Below, piece by piece: positions 10,201-17,937 of a stretch of 64,000 nucleotides of DNA (position 1 is its first letter; each line of letters opens with the position of its first letter). The notes beneath the pieces were generated by a model. It searched no databases. It was not told the origin of the DNA and saw only the letters and a list, made by a program, of their open reading frames with translations. A program made the position numbers and the translations under genes. The stretch covers positions 248,001-312,000 of the forward strand of contig JACKCO010000004.1 in NCBI GenBank assembly GCA_020633995.1, in the 5' to 3' direction. The stretch comes from Campylobacterota bacterium. GTDB taxonomy: Bacteria > Babelota > Babeliae > Babelales > RVW-14.

Positions 10201-12395
10201 GTGCTGAGCAGATAAAGAATAATAATTTTCTGGTAGTTGATTACTTCGCCAGAGAATCTACCACACCTGGTTATAGAAAACCAGCGCTTAATAGAGCTCT
10301 TATGAAAAATGGTCCTAATGATATAGATGTTGCACGTCTTTTGCTTGATGCAGGAGCAAGTCCGACTCAAGAGTTTTACGATTTTGGTGTACATACTAAT
10401 CAGTATTCTCACTGGACCCCTTTGCATCAAGCGATTCATTTACGAAAAAAAGATTTTTTCTCTTTATTTATGGAAGAAAAGTATCGCGAACAGGTTGATG
10501 TTAATGCTCAGATTATCTATAACGTTGAAGCTAAAAAAGAGAAATTAAATGAACAAGATGAAAAAATTGTTTTAACGGGTCAAAAAACTGAAACTCCTTT
10601 GCACTTGATCGTCAAAAAAAATGAATTTTCTGCTGCTGATATACGAAAAATCTTTGAACGGGGACCTGACTTGAGCTTAGTTGATCATAATGGATTAACT
10701 GCACGGCAGGTTTTGGAAAATGCAAATCACCCTGATAAAGTAGCCATTTTAAAGCTGTTTGACCAATATGCGGTGCAGTTCTTCTCTTACATTAACCAAA
10801 AAAACTACGAAAAGACTGCAGCCTATATAGCTGGTCCTACATTTAATGAAAATGTTGTTGATGCGCAAGGGAATACGATACTACATGCAATTGTAGACTC
10901 AAATTTTACGCCTGAGAATAAAAAGAAGCTTATCTTGCAACTACGCTCAAAGCTTTCTTCAGGTTTTGTAAATAATAAAAATAATCAGGGGAATACACCT
11001 CTTTTACTTGCAGCTGCAAAAAAAGAGTCTGAAATAGCCATGTTGTTGAGTGCATTTACTGGTGCTGATGTAAATCTTACAGATTCTTCTGGAAAATCAT
11101 TTATGGATTATCTTGACGATAATCCTGATTTACAAAGAAAGAATGCAGCGCATATGAAATATGAAGTATATGTGACCTACGTTCAGGATGGTGGTGTACA
11201 AGCTTTGAAAAAAGCTCTTAGTGGTGAAAGAGACCTGTCTGATATCAGAGACCCCTTGGGGAACACATTACTGCATGCTGCAATTAATCAGTCTAACAAA
11301 GTTGGAGGTTTTAACACTAGAATAGTTGAACAGCTTATAATACATAATGTAGCACCTAAGAACTTTATTTTGCTCAAAAATTTGGATGGGAAAACACCAT
11401 TGCATTTGTTAGGGGCTGATGCCAAAGTTGATTTCATAGTTACAGCGTTAAAAAATAAAGGTTGGAAAAATGATGACTTTGAAAGTCTTTTTGAGATTTT
11501 TGAAGAGGCAGGCAATATTGTTGCGCAGCGCTATCTCATCTTGAAGGAGAACTGTTATCCTAAAAACTTAAATCTTTTTGTTAACAAACTATTTGAAGGT
11601 GAGCTTCATCAAGTGACTGATATTTTACAACCAATGATTCAAGAAGCCATTAGACGTGGGCAGGTAGCGTTGGTTAAGCGATTTTTTGAAAAAATCAATA
11701 AACTTTCAGGTGAGGCAAAAAATGATATGATGAATAAGAATGTTGCCGTCTGGGGTCTATTGCATTGGGCTATTTATGCTGACAGCAAAGATATATTTGA
11801 TTATCTCTTAGAGCAGGGAATTTCACCAAACAAAGAGCATTTTATTGAAAGTGCTTGGGTGTTACCTATCCAGTATTTGACCTATAAAGGCAAGCTCGAA
11901 TGGGCCAAGGAGCTGCTTAATCGGGAACCAACGCCAGCAAATATAGCAGCAACGAAGAATAAAGCAGGTTATACCCCGTTAGCCTTTGCTGTATCAATGG
12001 GTAAACCAGATTTTGTTAATTTATTTCTTGGGCACAACAAGTCTTACAGGAATAAAGCAGGTAAGACCCTGGAAAATAAAATAACTGATACTGATAAAAA
12101 TGCTGTTCTTACATGGGCAAAGTCTCAGCCAAAAAATGAAGCATTAACAAAAATCATTACACTCCTGGAACAGGGTTCAACGAATGATCCTGACTTCTTC
12201 AAGGCCGACCCGGCGTCTTCTAGTAAGAAAAAGGAGCCAGGAACAGGACCAACGCCAGGAGCTGAACAAGCTAAGACCAAGCCGCAAGAGCCAGCAGTTT
12301 CACTATTGCAGGTACTCAAGCTTAAAATGTTACATTTGCTAGGTGTTGTCAGCGGCAGTGGTCAAGCTCGGGCGCATGATCGAGGGAAAAAATAA
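7251..12395 (+). CDS. Giant exported ankyrin protein with decayed J domain and LKLKML tail
   Basis: About 1714 residues from the ATG at 7251, preceded by GAGGGG at a normal distance; an in-frame ATG at 7236 has no such site. A signal peptide (MNVRTVIGVLLIAQVMVGG) is followed by many ankyrin-like repeats, clearest near the N-terminus (GETALWKATKKGHVDIVEWL), the middle (GNTPLHLVC, WTPLHQAI, TETPLHLIV) and the C-terminal third (GNTLLHAAI, GYTPLAFAV). DNA at 9406-9470 encodes a J-like helix pair in which the HPD motif reads HVD (bases 9459-9467), so Hsp70 stimulation is probably lost. A Lys/Pro-rich linker and SLLQVLKLKMLHLLGVV close the protein; unlike its relatives it has about 15 extra residues after the tail. 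Probably an effector or surface protein; partner unknown. Confidence 0.87.
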   Translation: MNVRTVIGVLLIAQVMVGGFLGAADVVPRDKKSEFLSNAARGSTVPRDNSLEAMKAILRQYPQVINAVDEDGETALWKATKKGHVDIVEWLLTQAEGGKGLVNKADSKGVTPLEKSFQKEGGGALSSERYKIADLLLGHGAGMDKISDADWSKYISNAAGTFDISPGFLLKVFAGKRDVFTKIVQEDDFFIQDLLVRFWYGKSKKQENDWRRVISEIIKKMIPDDAKLLDVLLQIGKARMPQRDQLIELLLEEGLLSKEVCASNIAKLYKHEAYEVIVSLLDKIKLEGLSAEDYENMMCVAAEHKKEGLGALSNMLKKRPVRDNHFLLQHLLKNENYDEEVIPAIQKFITEGILDDKAFSNRMILADLWRTKAFDKITKLYKTVPEPYRKDLIESLFASVRQTSDINEKFFLELLRFDNEIARFILVDKSGKSTVLHKFLSDYATFPKKKLETLVQALIDVGADVNAMASDGESPLSLALEGLKFNVALMLIKAGADTKGRTKSGQSMPQFFMDVKKELDQTLLAKAEIKELDTLLKPDENELGLFRLEELLRKADSKSVDDYLEIAGLAKHVDPNKQYSEGSLLHIFLNSALKNVQRGEKLFSYRIVSIIDMLVGADPSCVHKKDALGNTPLHLVCKAGSQLLEYKFLDVIKKLVSAGANIKVKNNGGKTAYQIYAEKESPGYLWNNDEVRKVLEPQLEADDLKGLTQAELARVVTVNMNKSIVDAAYKLYAKRYHVDRFIEKPVERGADRAIIGHILKENLSSEYQKINTYEGPIQDILRKWHSSVDRKNVRIDNQEYDGVKKFLTAIKDTYERRKNFFTDDVEKRRNELSVELAKNIQGANVVAVKKTLEKFKENHISLNYLHKDFGGGWSSKSPLMAVYNEFKVSSSQDYALLDALLEHGADVHYENPYVGTEERSVFIKALTSKDEGILKHLFSKKINLFHEYDSSALPYLTPFTMIVNEALRDFSACERIFVTCLTSCAEQIKNNNFLVVDYFARESTTPGYRKPALNRALMKNGPNDIDVARLLLDAGASPTQEFYDFGVHTNQYSHWTPLHQAIHLRKKDFFSLFMEEKYREQVDVNAQIIYNVEAKKEKLNEQDEKIVLTGQKTETPLHLIVKKNEFSAADIRKIFERGPDLSLVDHNGLTARQVLENANHPDKVAILKLFDQYAVQFFSYINQKNYEKTAAYIAGPTFNENVVDAQGNTILHAIVDSNFTPENKKKLILQLRSKLSSGFVNNKNNQGNTPLLLAAAKKESEIAMLLSAFTGADVNLTDSSGKSFMDYLDDNPDLQRKNAAHMKYEVYVTYVQDGGVQALKKALSGERDLSDIRDPLGNTLLHAAINQSNKVGGFNTRIVEQLIIHNVAPKNFILLKNLDGKTPLHLLGADAKVDFIVTALKNKGWKNDDFESLFEIFEEAGNIVAQRYLILKENCYPKNLNLFVNKLFEGELHQVTDILQPMIQEAIRRGQVALVKRFFEKINKLSGEAKNDMMNKNVAVWGLLHWAIYADSKDIFDYLLEQGISPNKEHFIESAWVLPIQYLTYKGKLEWAKELLNREPTPANIAATKNKAGYTPLAFAVSMGKPDFVNLFLGHNKSYRNKAGKTLENKITDTDKNAVLTWAKSQPKNEALTKIITLLEQGSTNDPDFFKADPASSSKKKEPGTGPTPGAEQAKTKPQEPAVSLLQVLKLKMLHLLGVVSGSGQARAHDRGKK

Positions 12396-12423
12396 TTTTT
12401 TGTAGGGTTGAGAAGGTATGAGA

Positions 12424-15400
12424 ATGAACACGAACGCTTGTACTGCTGTGTTGGTTGCGCTGTGTATGATGGGTGTCAGTAGTTTGTTTGCCGGCGAGCC
12501 AGCCAACGGGCCTCATGTTGCGCTAAAAGACCAGGGTATAACACTGGTATTTGATGCATCGGTTGAGGATATAAATGCGAGATTAAAGCCGCTTATGACG
12601 CGCTATCATCCAGATTCTGGAGCTGCTCCGGACAGGGAAAAGTTTGAGGCGATCGATCAAGCGTATAAAACAATGACATCACCGCACTATCGTATGTGGC
12701 TTAAGGGATATAGCCAGAATGATGATTTTAAGCGAGCCAATCCTGACTACGAAGACTATTTATTTAATGACAACGTCAAGCAAAACAAGCGAGCAACGGA
12801 TGTTGAAAACGCCTTGAAAAATATTGATCTTGATGCCATACGTCAGGTACTTGAGGCAGAAAAAAATGATCCTGACTATGTTAATGAGTATCGGTTGCCG
12901 GGAAAGTTTTTCGATTACAGTATAAAAAATAGGGCGAATGGAAATCTGCTTGGTCAAGCATACCAGCAGTATGAAGAGCTGATTAGGCAAAGGGTTGAAA
13001 GTCCACGTGAAAAAGAAGCAAAAAAGAAAACGTTGCAAGCAATAGCACAACAGTTTGTTGATGCAGGTCACACAATCAATTTTTTGTATCCCGATCAAAA
13101 TACCGCAAGTAGAACGTTTTTACACCACCTTGTTGAGCAAAAGCATTTGGAGTGGCTTAAGATTGTGCTGAGCGCTGCGCAAGATGTGGCAGTTTTAGTT
13201 GCACAAGATCGTGATGGGAATACGCCACTGCATAAGGCGTTACAAATGAAGGTGCCTGACATGGTCCAGGCGCTTTTAGCACCGTTTACCATCGAACAAG
13301 AGACATTAAATGTAAAAAATAGGAATGACGTTTATCTGCTTGGTATGGCACTAGCCGATGAAGATATGCAGAATAATTTTTTATACTTATTTTTGGATAA
13401 AAATGTCAATCAAGTTTTTGGCGAGAAAAAAGAGACCGCATTGCATTATGCCGTGCGTATGGGGCAGGTTGCATTAGCCAACACTATTTTAGACAAATAT
13501 TCCGATAAACTTGATGTGTGTGTGCAAGATTCAATCGGTGAGACCGTGCTGCATGTGGCTACACGGGTATGGGACGATGATAGTGACCAATGGAACAGTT
13601 CATTGTTTAAAAAAATTCTTGAACTTAATGGAGCTGGGGATGCGCTCAACAGTAAATCAAAAAAAGGGAAAACGCCTTTAGAGTTGGCTCAAACCGTGTT
13701 TGAGCCAGAGCAGCTTAAGCAACTAGGGCCACTGTTTGCTCAGCATGATCCGATAACGATTTTTACACAAGCATTGCAAAGCAACGATGAGCAACGCGTT
13801 GCAGATGTTCTTGATAAGACAGTATTTGATGAAACACACGTTGACGCACAGCAGCGTAACCCCGTGCACTTGCTGGTGTTGTCAAATTTTTCTGTTGAAC
13901 AAAAAGAGCGTTTGATCAGTCAAGCAAGAAGCAAAGGAATTAGTGATAATGAAGTTGACGTTGATGACAAAACGCCACTTGATCATGCTCTTGAAAAGAA
14001 TGAACGTGAGCTTGTAGAGTACTTTTTGTGGGCTGGTCTTCGCCCATCACAACCAGTGACAGACGATGAAATAAAAAAACTCATTGATCGTATTAAGCAA
14101 GCCAGAGAGGCAAAACAAGTAGTGCGTGATCAAAATCATGAAAATCTTAATGAAAAATATTTAGCGAGTTTGGATGTAAAAAATATCAGAGATGAGAATG
14201 GGAGGTCACTGCTACATGATGCCGTCTATAGTGGTACGGGAAAAGCCATCAATCTTTTGCTCAAGCAGGGTGCACGCATTTATGTTAAAGATAATGAGGG
14301 AAAGACTCCTTGGGATTTAGCAATAGACGCATCAATTAAAAAACCACTACAAGATAATTTGAATCAGCAGCTACTGTATGCGATTGAAGACAATGATGTG
14401 CCGGCGGTTGATTACCTGCTTGACATTGGCGCTAACATAAAAGCAACAGGTGTATTGCATGGAGCAATCGATCAAAATAACTTTGAGATGTTTAAGCATT
14501 TGCTTGAAAAAGGTGCACCGCGTAATGGAAGCAGAGATGATATGTTAGTCCTACAGTACCTTGTTTTGAAAGATAGGTTGGATTGGGCAAAATATATTTT
14601 AGATTTAGAGCTGCCGGCTTATTTAAATCAGCAAAGTCCAACAAGTCAATGGACCCCGCTGCATTTTGCAGTTTTTAATGGAAAGCTCGATTTTGTCAGG
14701 TTGTTTATGGGCCATGACAAGCAGTTTTTCAGCCCAGCAAAAAAAGTGAATGTTCAAAATAAAGTTGATTTGACAATCAAAAATAATTTGGGTCACAGTG
14801 CGATAGATGTGCTTGATGACGTTGAAGGGAAAATTAGTTCGGAAGCTTGGAGTGAGATTAATGACCTCCTTCGCTGGGGTGATGAGCAGATACGTTGGCA
14901 TCTTAATCGAGGGGATAATGTGTCTGTCTTTAATGACCTTGATATTAAAGCAATGGCAGAAGGTGAATTTGAGTGGTTTGAGACAGCAATAAAAGAAAGA
15001 AATCCGCATCTGTATCGTGTTTATGAGATTTCTAGAGATATCGAGCAAGCCGATATTAGTCCTTGGAATTTGCCAGATATTAAAGATGATAAATTCAGGC
15101 TGCTCAACGTTTTTATCAAAGCGGGAGCAAAAGTTAATTACGTTCCGAAAAAACGGCAGGACGGGGATAGTTTGTTGCACTTGGCCGTTAAAGATAAAAA
15201 ATGGGAATTCGTTGAATTTTTTCGCTCATGTGGTGCGGATGAGAGAGCAAAAAACAACGACGGTAAAAGTGCCAGGGAACTTTTAGATGAGATAACTAAG
15301 AGTGCCGAGGGCGGCGACGAAGAGGCTAAAAAAATAAAAAATGTACTGAGCACGAGTTATTCACCTTTATTTTTGGCGTTAGAAAAAGACAATAAAATTG

Positions 15401-15936
15401 CTTTTGAAGCCCAGTTTAGAGATGATCCCAATACGAGACGTAATCCATTTAGAGATGGTATGTCGTTGTTACAGCATTTGATAAAAAAAGATAAGTACGA
15501 ATGGGCTGAATACTTGCTTGGTCTTGATGTGCCAGCAGAGGTAAACTTCGTTGTGAAAGGGAAAAATGTATCAGGTGATACAGCACTTCATACTGCTATA
15601 AAAGAGGGCAAACCTGAATTTGTAAAACTTCTTTTGGCCCAAAATAAACAATTTACAGATCCTGTTTTAAAAGAAAAAATTAATAAAGTTGATCTGAACA
15701 TTCAAAATGCTCGAGGAAAAACTGTGCGTGATGTTCTGAATGATAAAAAAGATGAAGAGCCCGGTAAGATGACCGTCTGGGATGAGATTGAAGGGATGTT
15801 GTTAGGTGAGACCTCGGCAAAACCAGGGCCCTCTGATCCCAAGCCAAAGGCTGTTGAGGTGCAAGATTCAGTGACTTCATTGTTACAGGTGCTTAAACTT
15901 AAAATACTGCATTTGCTAGGTGCTGTGAGTCAGTGA
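12424..15936 (+). CDS. Exported J-like/ankyrin protein with LKLKML tail
   Basis: About 1170 residues. The ATG at 12424 (MNTNACTAVL) is preferred over the one at 12418 because AGAAGG then sits 7 bases upstream. A signal peptide ends near SLFAGEP. A divergent J-like domain follows at about residues 40-95, retaining RYHPD, with HPD at bases 12607-12615. Ankyrin repeats run through the protein (GNTPLHKAL, ETALHYAV, GETVLHVA, GRSLLHDAV, WTPLHFAV, GDSLLHLAV, GDTALHTAI). A Pro-rich linker and SLLQVLKLKILHLLGAV end it. About 250 residues in the second half, including a near-identical 70-bp DNA block, are shared with the next gene. It starts 28 bp after the preceding gene, so the cluster is probably an operon. 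Confidence 0.87.
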   Translation: MNTNACTAVLVALCMMGVSSLFAGEPANGPHVALKDQGITLVFDASVEDINARLKPLMTRYHPDSGAAPDREKFEAIDQAYKTMTSPHYRMWLKGYSQNDDFKRANPDYEDYLFNDNVKQNKRATDVENALKNIDLDAIRQVLEAEKNDPDYVNEYRLPGKFFDYSIKNRANGNLLGQAYQQYEELIRQRVESPREKEAKKKTLQAIAQQFVDAGHTINFLYPDQNTASRTFLHHLVEQKHLEWLKIVLSAAQDVAVLVAQDRDGNTPLHKALQMKVPDMVQALLAPFTIEQETLNVKNRNDVYLLGMALADEDMQNNFLYLFLDKNVNQVFGEKKETALHYAVRMGQVALANTILDKYSDKLDVCVQDSIGETVLHVATRVWDDDSDQWNSSLFKKILELNGAGDALNSKSKKGKTPLELAQTVFEPEQLKQLGPLFAQHDPITIFTQALQSNDEQRVADVLDKTVFDETHVDAQQRNPVHLLVLSNFSVEQKERLISQARSKGISDNEVDVDDKTPLDHALEKNERELVEYFLWAGLRPSQPVTDDEIKKLIDRIKQAREAKQVVRDQNHENLNEKYLASLDVKNIRDENGRSLLHDAVYSGTGKAINLLLKQGARIYVKDNEGKTPWDLAIDASIKKPLQDNLNQQLLYAIEDNDVPAVDYLLDIGANIKATGVLHGAIDQNNFEMFKHLLEKGAPRNGSRDDMLVLQYLVLKDRLDWAKYILDLELPAYLNQQSPTSQWTPLHFAVFNGKLDFVRLFMGHDKQFFSPAKKVNVQNKVDLTIKNNLGHSAIDVLDDVEGKISSEAWSEINDLLRWGDEQIRWHLNRGDNVSVFNDLDIKAMAEGEFEWFETAIKERNPHLYRVYEISRDIEQADISPWNLPDIKDDKFRLLNVFIKAGAKVNYVPKKRQDGDSLLHLAVKDKKWEFVEFFRSCGADERAKNNDGKSARELLDEITKSAEGGDEEAKKIKNVLSTSYSPLFLALEKDNKIAFEAQFRDDPNTRRNPFRDGMSLLQHLIKKDKYEWAEYLLGLDVPAEVNFVVKGKNVSGDTALHTAIKEGKPEFVKLLLAQNKQFTDPVLKEKINKVDLNIQNARGKTVRDVLNDKKDEEPGKMTVWDEIEGMLLGETSAKPGPSDPKPKAVEVQDSVTSLLQVLKLKILHLLGAVSQ
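14353..14422 (+). repeat. 70-bp near-identical block shared with 17205-17274, copy 1
   Basis: The 70 bases encoding DNLNQQLLYAIEDNDVPAVDYLL match 17205-17274 with a single difference (G versus A), while flanking DNA in the two genes diverges quickly. This points to recent gene conversion or segment exchange between neighbouring paralogues rather than slow divergence of the whole gene. Confidence 0.85.
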
Positions 15937-15950
15937 TGTTAGGGGTTGCG

Positions 15951-17846
15951 ATGAAAAGAGTATGGTTATTTTTTTTACCAGCGATGATTTTTGGTTCTGT
16001 AGGTGCAGTCGAGGACAAATTTGACATGTATGAGTTGCATAGTGCAACGCGAAACGGTAATTGGAGCAAAGTTAAAGAATTGGTGCGTGATTATTCCCCC
16101 AACAGCATCAATGATGAAAAGCAAACTGCTTTACACATTGCAGCACTGTATAATCAACTGGATGCAGCACGATCGCTCTTTTCTGACAATGAGAACGTTT
16201 TGATTAATGTTGATGCTGTTGATAATTTTGGCAAAACGCCGCTTCACTATGCTGCTGAAAAGGGCCATGAAGACTTGGTTAAAATTTTGCTTATTGGTGG
16301 TGCGGATACAGAAAAGAAAGATGGAGCTGGTAAAACTCCAAAGCAGTTGGCAAACGGTAAGCCTGCAATCCTTGCATTGCTTGCCGATCCGACGTCGGCA
16401 CATGCAGGCGATGATCTACAGACCTTGATAAATGTTATTGTTGCATCTCCAGGGAAAGCGTTAATTAACGATGCTTATCGGCAGTTTTCTGTAATAGCAC
16501 ATCCAGATAGAGAAGGCGGATCTAAGGAGCTTTTTAGTCTCATTCAAGAAAGGCGTAAAAAACGATTGAATCTTTTGTCAGACGAATCACTAGTGCAAGA
16601 ACAGGTAAAAAAGAAAGCAGGGCGGGCGGGTGAACAGGCTTCAAAAGAAACTGTACGGGCAAGTTTAGAGCGAGAGCTTGGCGTTAAGAGAAAGAACCTA
16701 TCCGATATTGATTTGTTGCGTCGTCTTGTTCAGTCTACGTTGCCAAATGAGCGTAAAAAACAATTGATTGAGCAGGCAACGGCAGTTGGTTTTGATGCTA
16801 CCCAGCAAGATGAAACTGGTAAAAATTTACTTGATTATGCGATTAATGCAAAAAATCATGAGATGGTTAATTATTTGCTTTGGAAAAGTGTGAGGCCAGC
16901 ACGGGTCATAACCGATCAAACAGTACAAAAAATGGTTGATACCAATAAAATTGCGCGTGCTGCATTTCGTGTGATCAGCAATGATGAGCGTGAACATTAT
17001 ACACAGGATTATTTTAAAAAAATTGATGTCAAGGGCTTACAGGATTATAAGGGTAGCACCTTGTTGCACCATGCTCTTGAGCATGTACGGCTATCAGTTG
17101 TTACTATTCTACTCAATTTGGGTGCGCGCATTTACGTCAAAGATGGCCAAGGCAGAACGCCTTGGGACCTAACAACGAGCGATGCGTTAAAAAGACCATT
17201 ACGAGATAATTTGAATCAGCAGCTACTGTATGCAATTGAAGACAATGATGTGCCGGCGGTTGATTACCTGCTTGGGCTGGGCGCTACCATAAAAACAGCA
17301 GGTGTGTTGCATACAGCAATCGACCAAGATAATCTTGCTATGTTTAAACATTTGCTTGAAAAAGGTGCATCACGTAATGGAAGTCGTAGTGACTTAACGG
17401 TATTACAATATCTTGTGCTTAAAGACAAAGGTACGTGGGCTGAGCATATTTTAAATTTAGATTTGCCCGCAGATATAAACCTAAAGAATAAAGCGGGAGA
17501 TACCGCACTGCATAATGCTGTACGTCAAGGCAAGCCTCAATTTATCAGATTATTTTTGAGTCAGGATAGAAAGTATCAATCGTCTACGGGGCAACCAAAA
17601 CATAATAAAGTTAATCTTGTTATTCAAAATGCTGCTGGCAAGACGGTACTTGAGCTTTTGGATGAGATGAATGGGAAGATACTTCCTGAAACCTGGAATG
17701 AAATGAATCAACTTTTGAGGCCTGGTTCGAGCATATTCGCTAAGCCTCTATCGCAAAAAACTGGTGTGCAGATGGATCCCATAGCATCGCTTTTACAGGC
17801 AATTAAACTTAAGATGCTACGCTTGATAAGTGTGATAAATCAGTAG
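15951..17846 (+). CDS. Exported ankyrin protein with internal J domain and LKLKML tail
   Basis: About 631 residues from the ATG at 15951, preceded by AGGGG; an upstream in-frame GTG at 15933 overlaps the stop of the previous gene and lacks a site. A signal peptide ends near VGAVED. Ankyrin repeats come first (QTALHIAALYN, KTPLHYAAEKGHEDLVKIL), then a J-like segment placed internally (about 155-210) with HPD preserved (AHPDREGG, bases 16500-16508), then a second ankyrin block (STLLHHAL, DTALHNAVRQGKPQFI). It ends SLLQAIKLKMLRLISVINQ. J domains are usually N-terminal in this cluster, so the order is shuffled here. The second half is a close relative of the preceding gene. Host-directed chaperone recruitment is an inference only. 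Confidence 0.87.
   Translation: MKRVWLFFLPAMIFGSVGAVEDKFDMYELHSATRNGNWSKVKELVRDYSPNSINDEKQTALHIAALYNQLDAARSLFSDNENVLINVDAVDNFGKTPLHYAAEKGHEDLVKILLIGGADTEKKDGAGKTPKQLANGKPAILALLADPTSAHAGDDLQTLINVIVASPGKALINDAYRQFSVIAHPDREGGSKELFSLIQERRKKRLNLLSDESLVQEQVKKKAGRAGEQASKETVRASLERELGVKRKNLSDIDLLRRLVQSTLPNERKKQLIEQATAVGFDATQQDETGKNLLDYAINAKNHEMVNYLLWKSVRPARVITDQTVQKMVDTNKIARAAFRVISNDEREHYTQDYFKKIDVKGLQDYKGSTLLHHALEHVRLSVVTILLNLGARIYVKDGQGRTPWDLTTSDALKRPLRDNLNQQLLYAIEDNDVPAVDYLLGLGATIKTAGVLHTAIDQDNLAMFKHLLEKGASRNGSRSDLTVLQYLVLKDKGTWAEHILNLDLPADINLKNKAGDTALHNAVRQGKPQFIRLFLSQDRKYQSSTGQPKHNKVNLVIQNAAGKTVLELLDEMNGKILPETWNEMNQLLRPGSSIFAKPLSQKTGVQMDPIASLLQAIKLKMLRLISVINQ
17205..17274 (+). repeat. 70-bp near-identical block shared with 14353-14422, copy 2
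   Basis: Partner of the block at 14353-14422; 69 of 70 bases are the same, and both are read in the same frame of an ankyrin gene. Confidence 0.85.
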
Positions 17847-17864
17847 ATTGCAAAAAATAAAATA

Positions 17865-17894
17865 TTGCCTGATTTGTTCTAGGGCCGCTACACT
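17865..17894 (+). promoter_or_regulatory. Candidate sigma-70-type promoter for the 17938 gene
   Basis: TTGCCT at 17865-17870 and TACACT at 17889-17894 are separated by 18 bases, in the 91-bp gap before an ankyrin gene. This is a fair match to the bacterial consensus by eye; no start site is known. Confidence 0.4.
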
Positions 17895-17937
17895 TCAAAA
17901 GATGTTTGTCAGGTTATTTTGCACTAGGAGATGAGTA

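Noticed and set aside
5748..17846. Possible CRISPR or VNTR array in the ankyrin cluster
   Set aside because: The repeats are protein-level ankyrin units and paralogous genes; there are no short identical repeats with equal spacers.
12424..17846. One frameshifted giant gene split in two
   Set aside because: Both genes have their own signal peptide, ribosome-binding site and complete tail, so they are separate paralogues.
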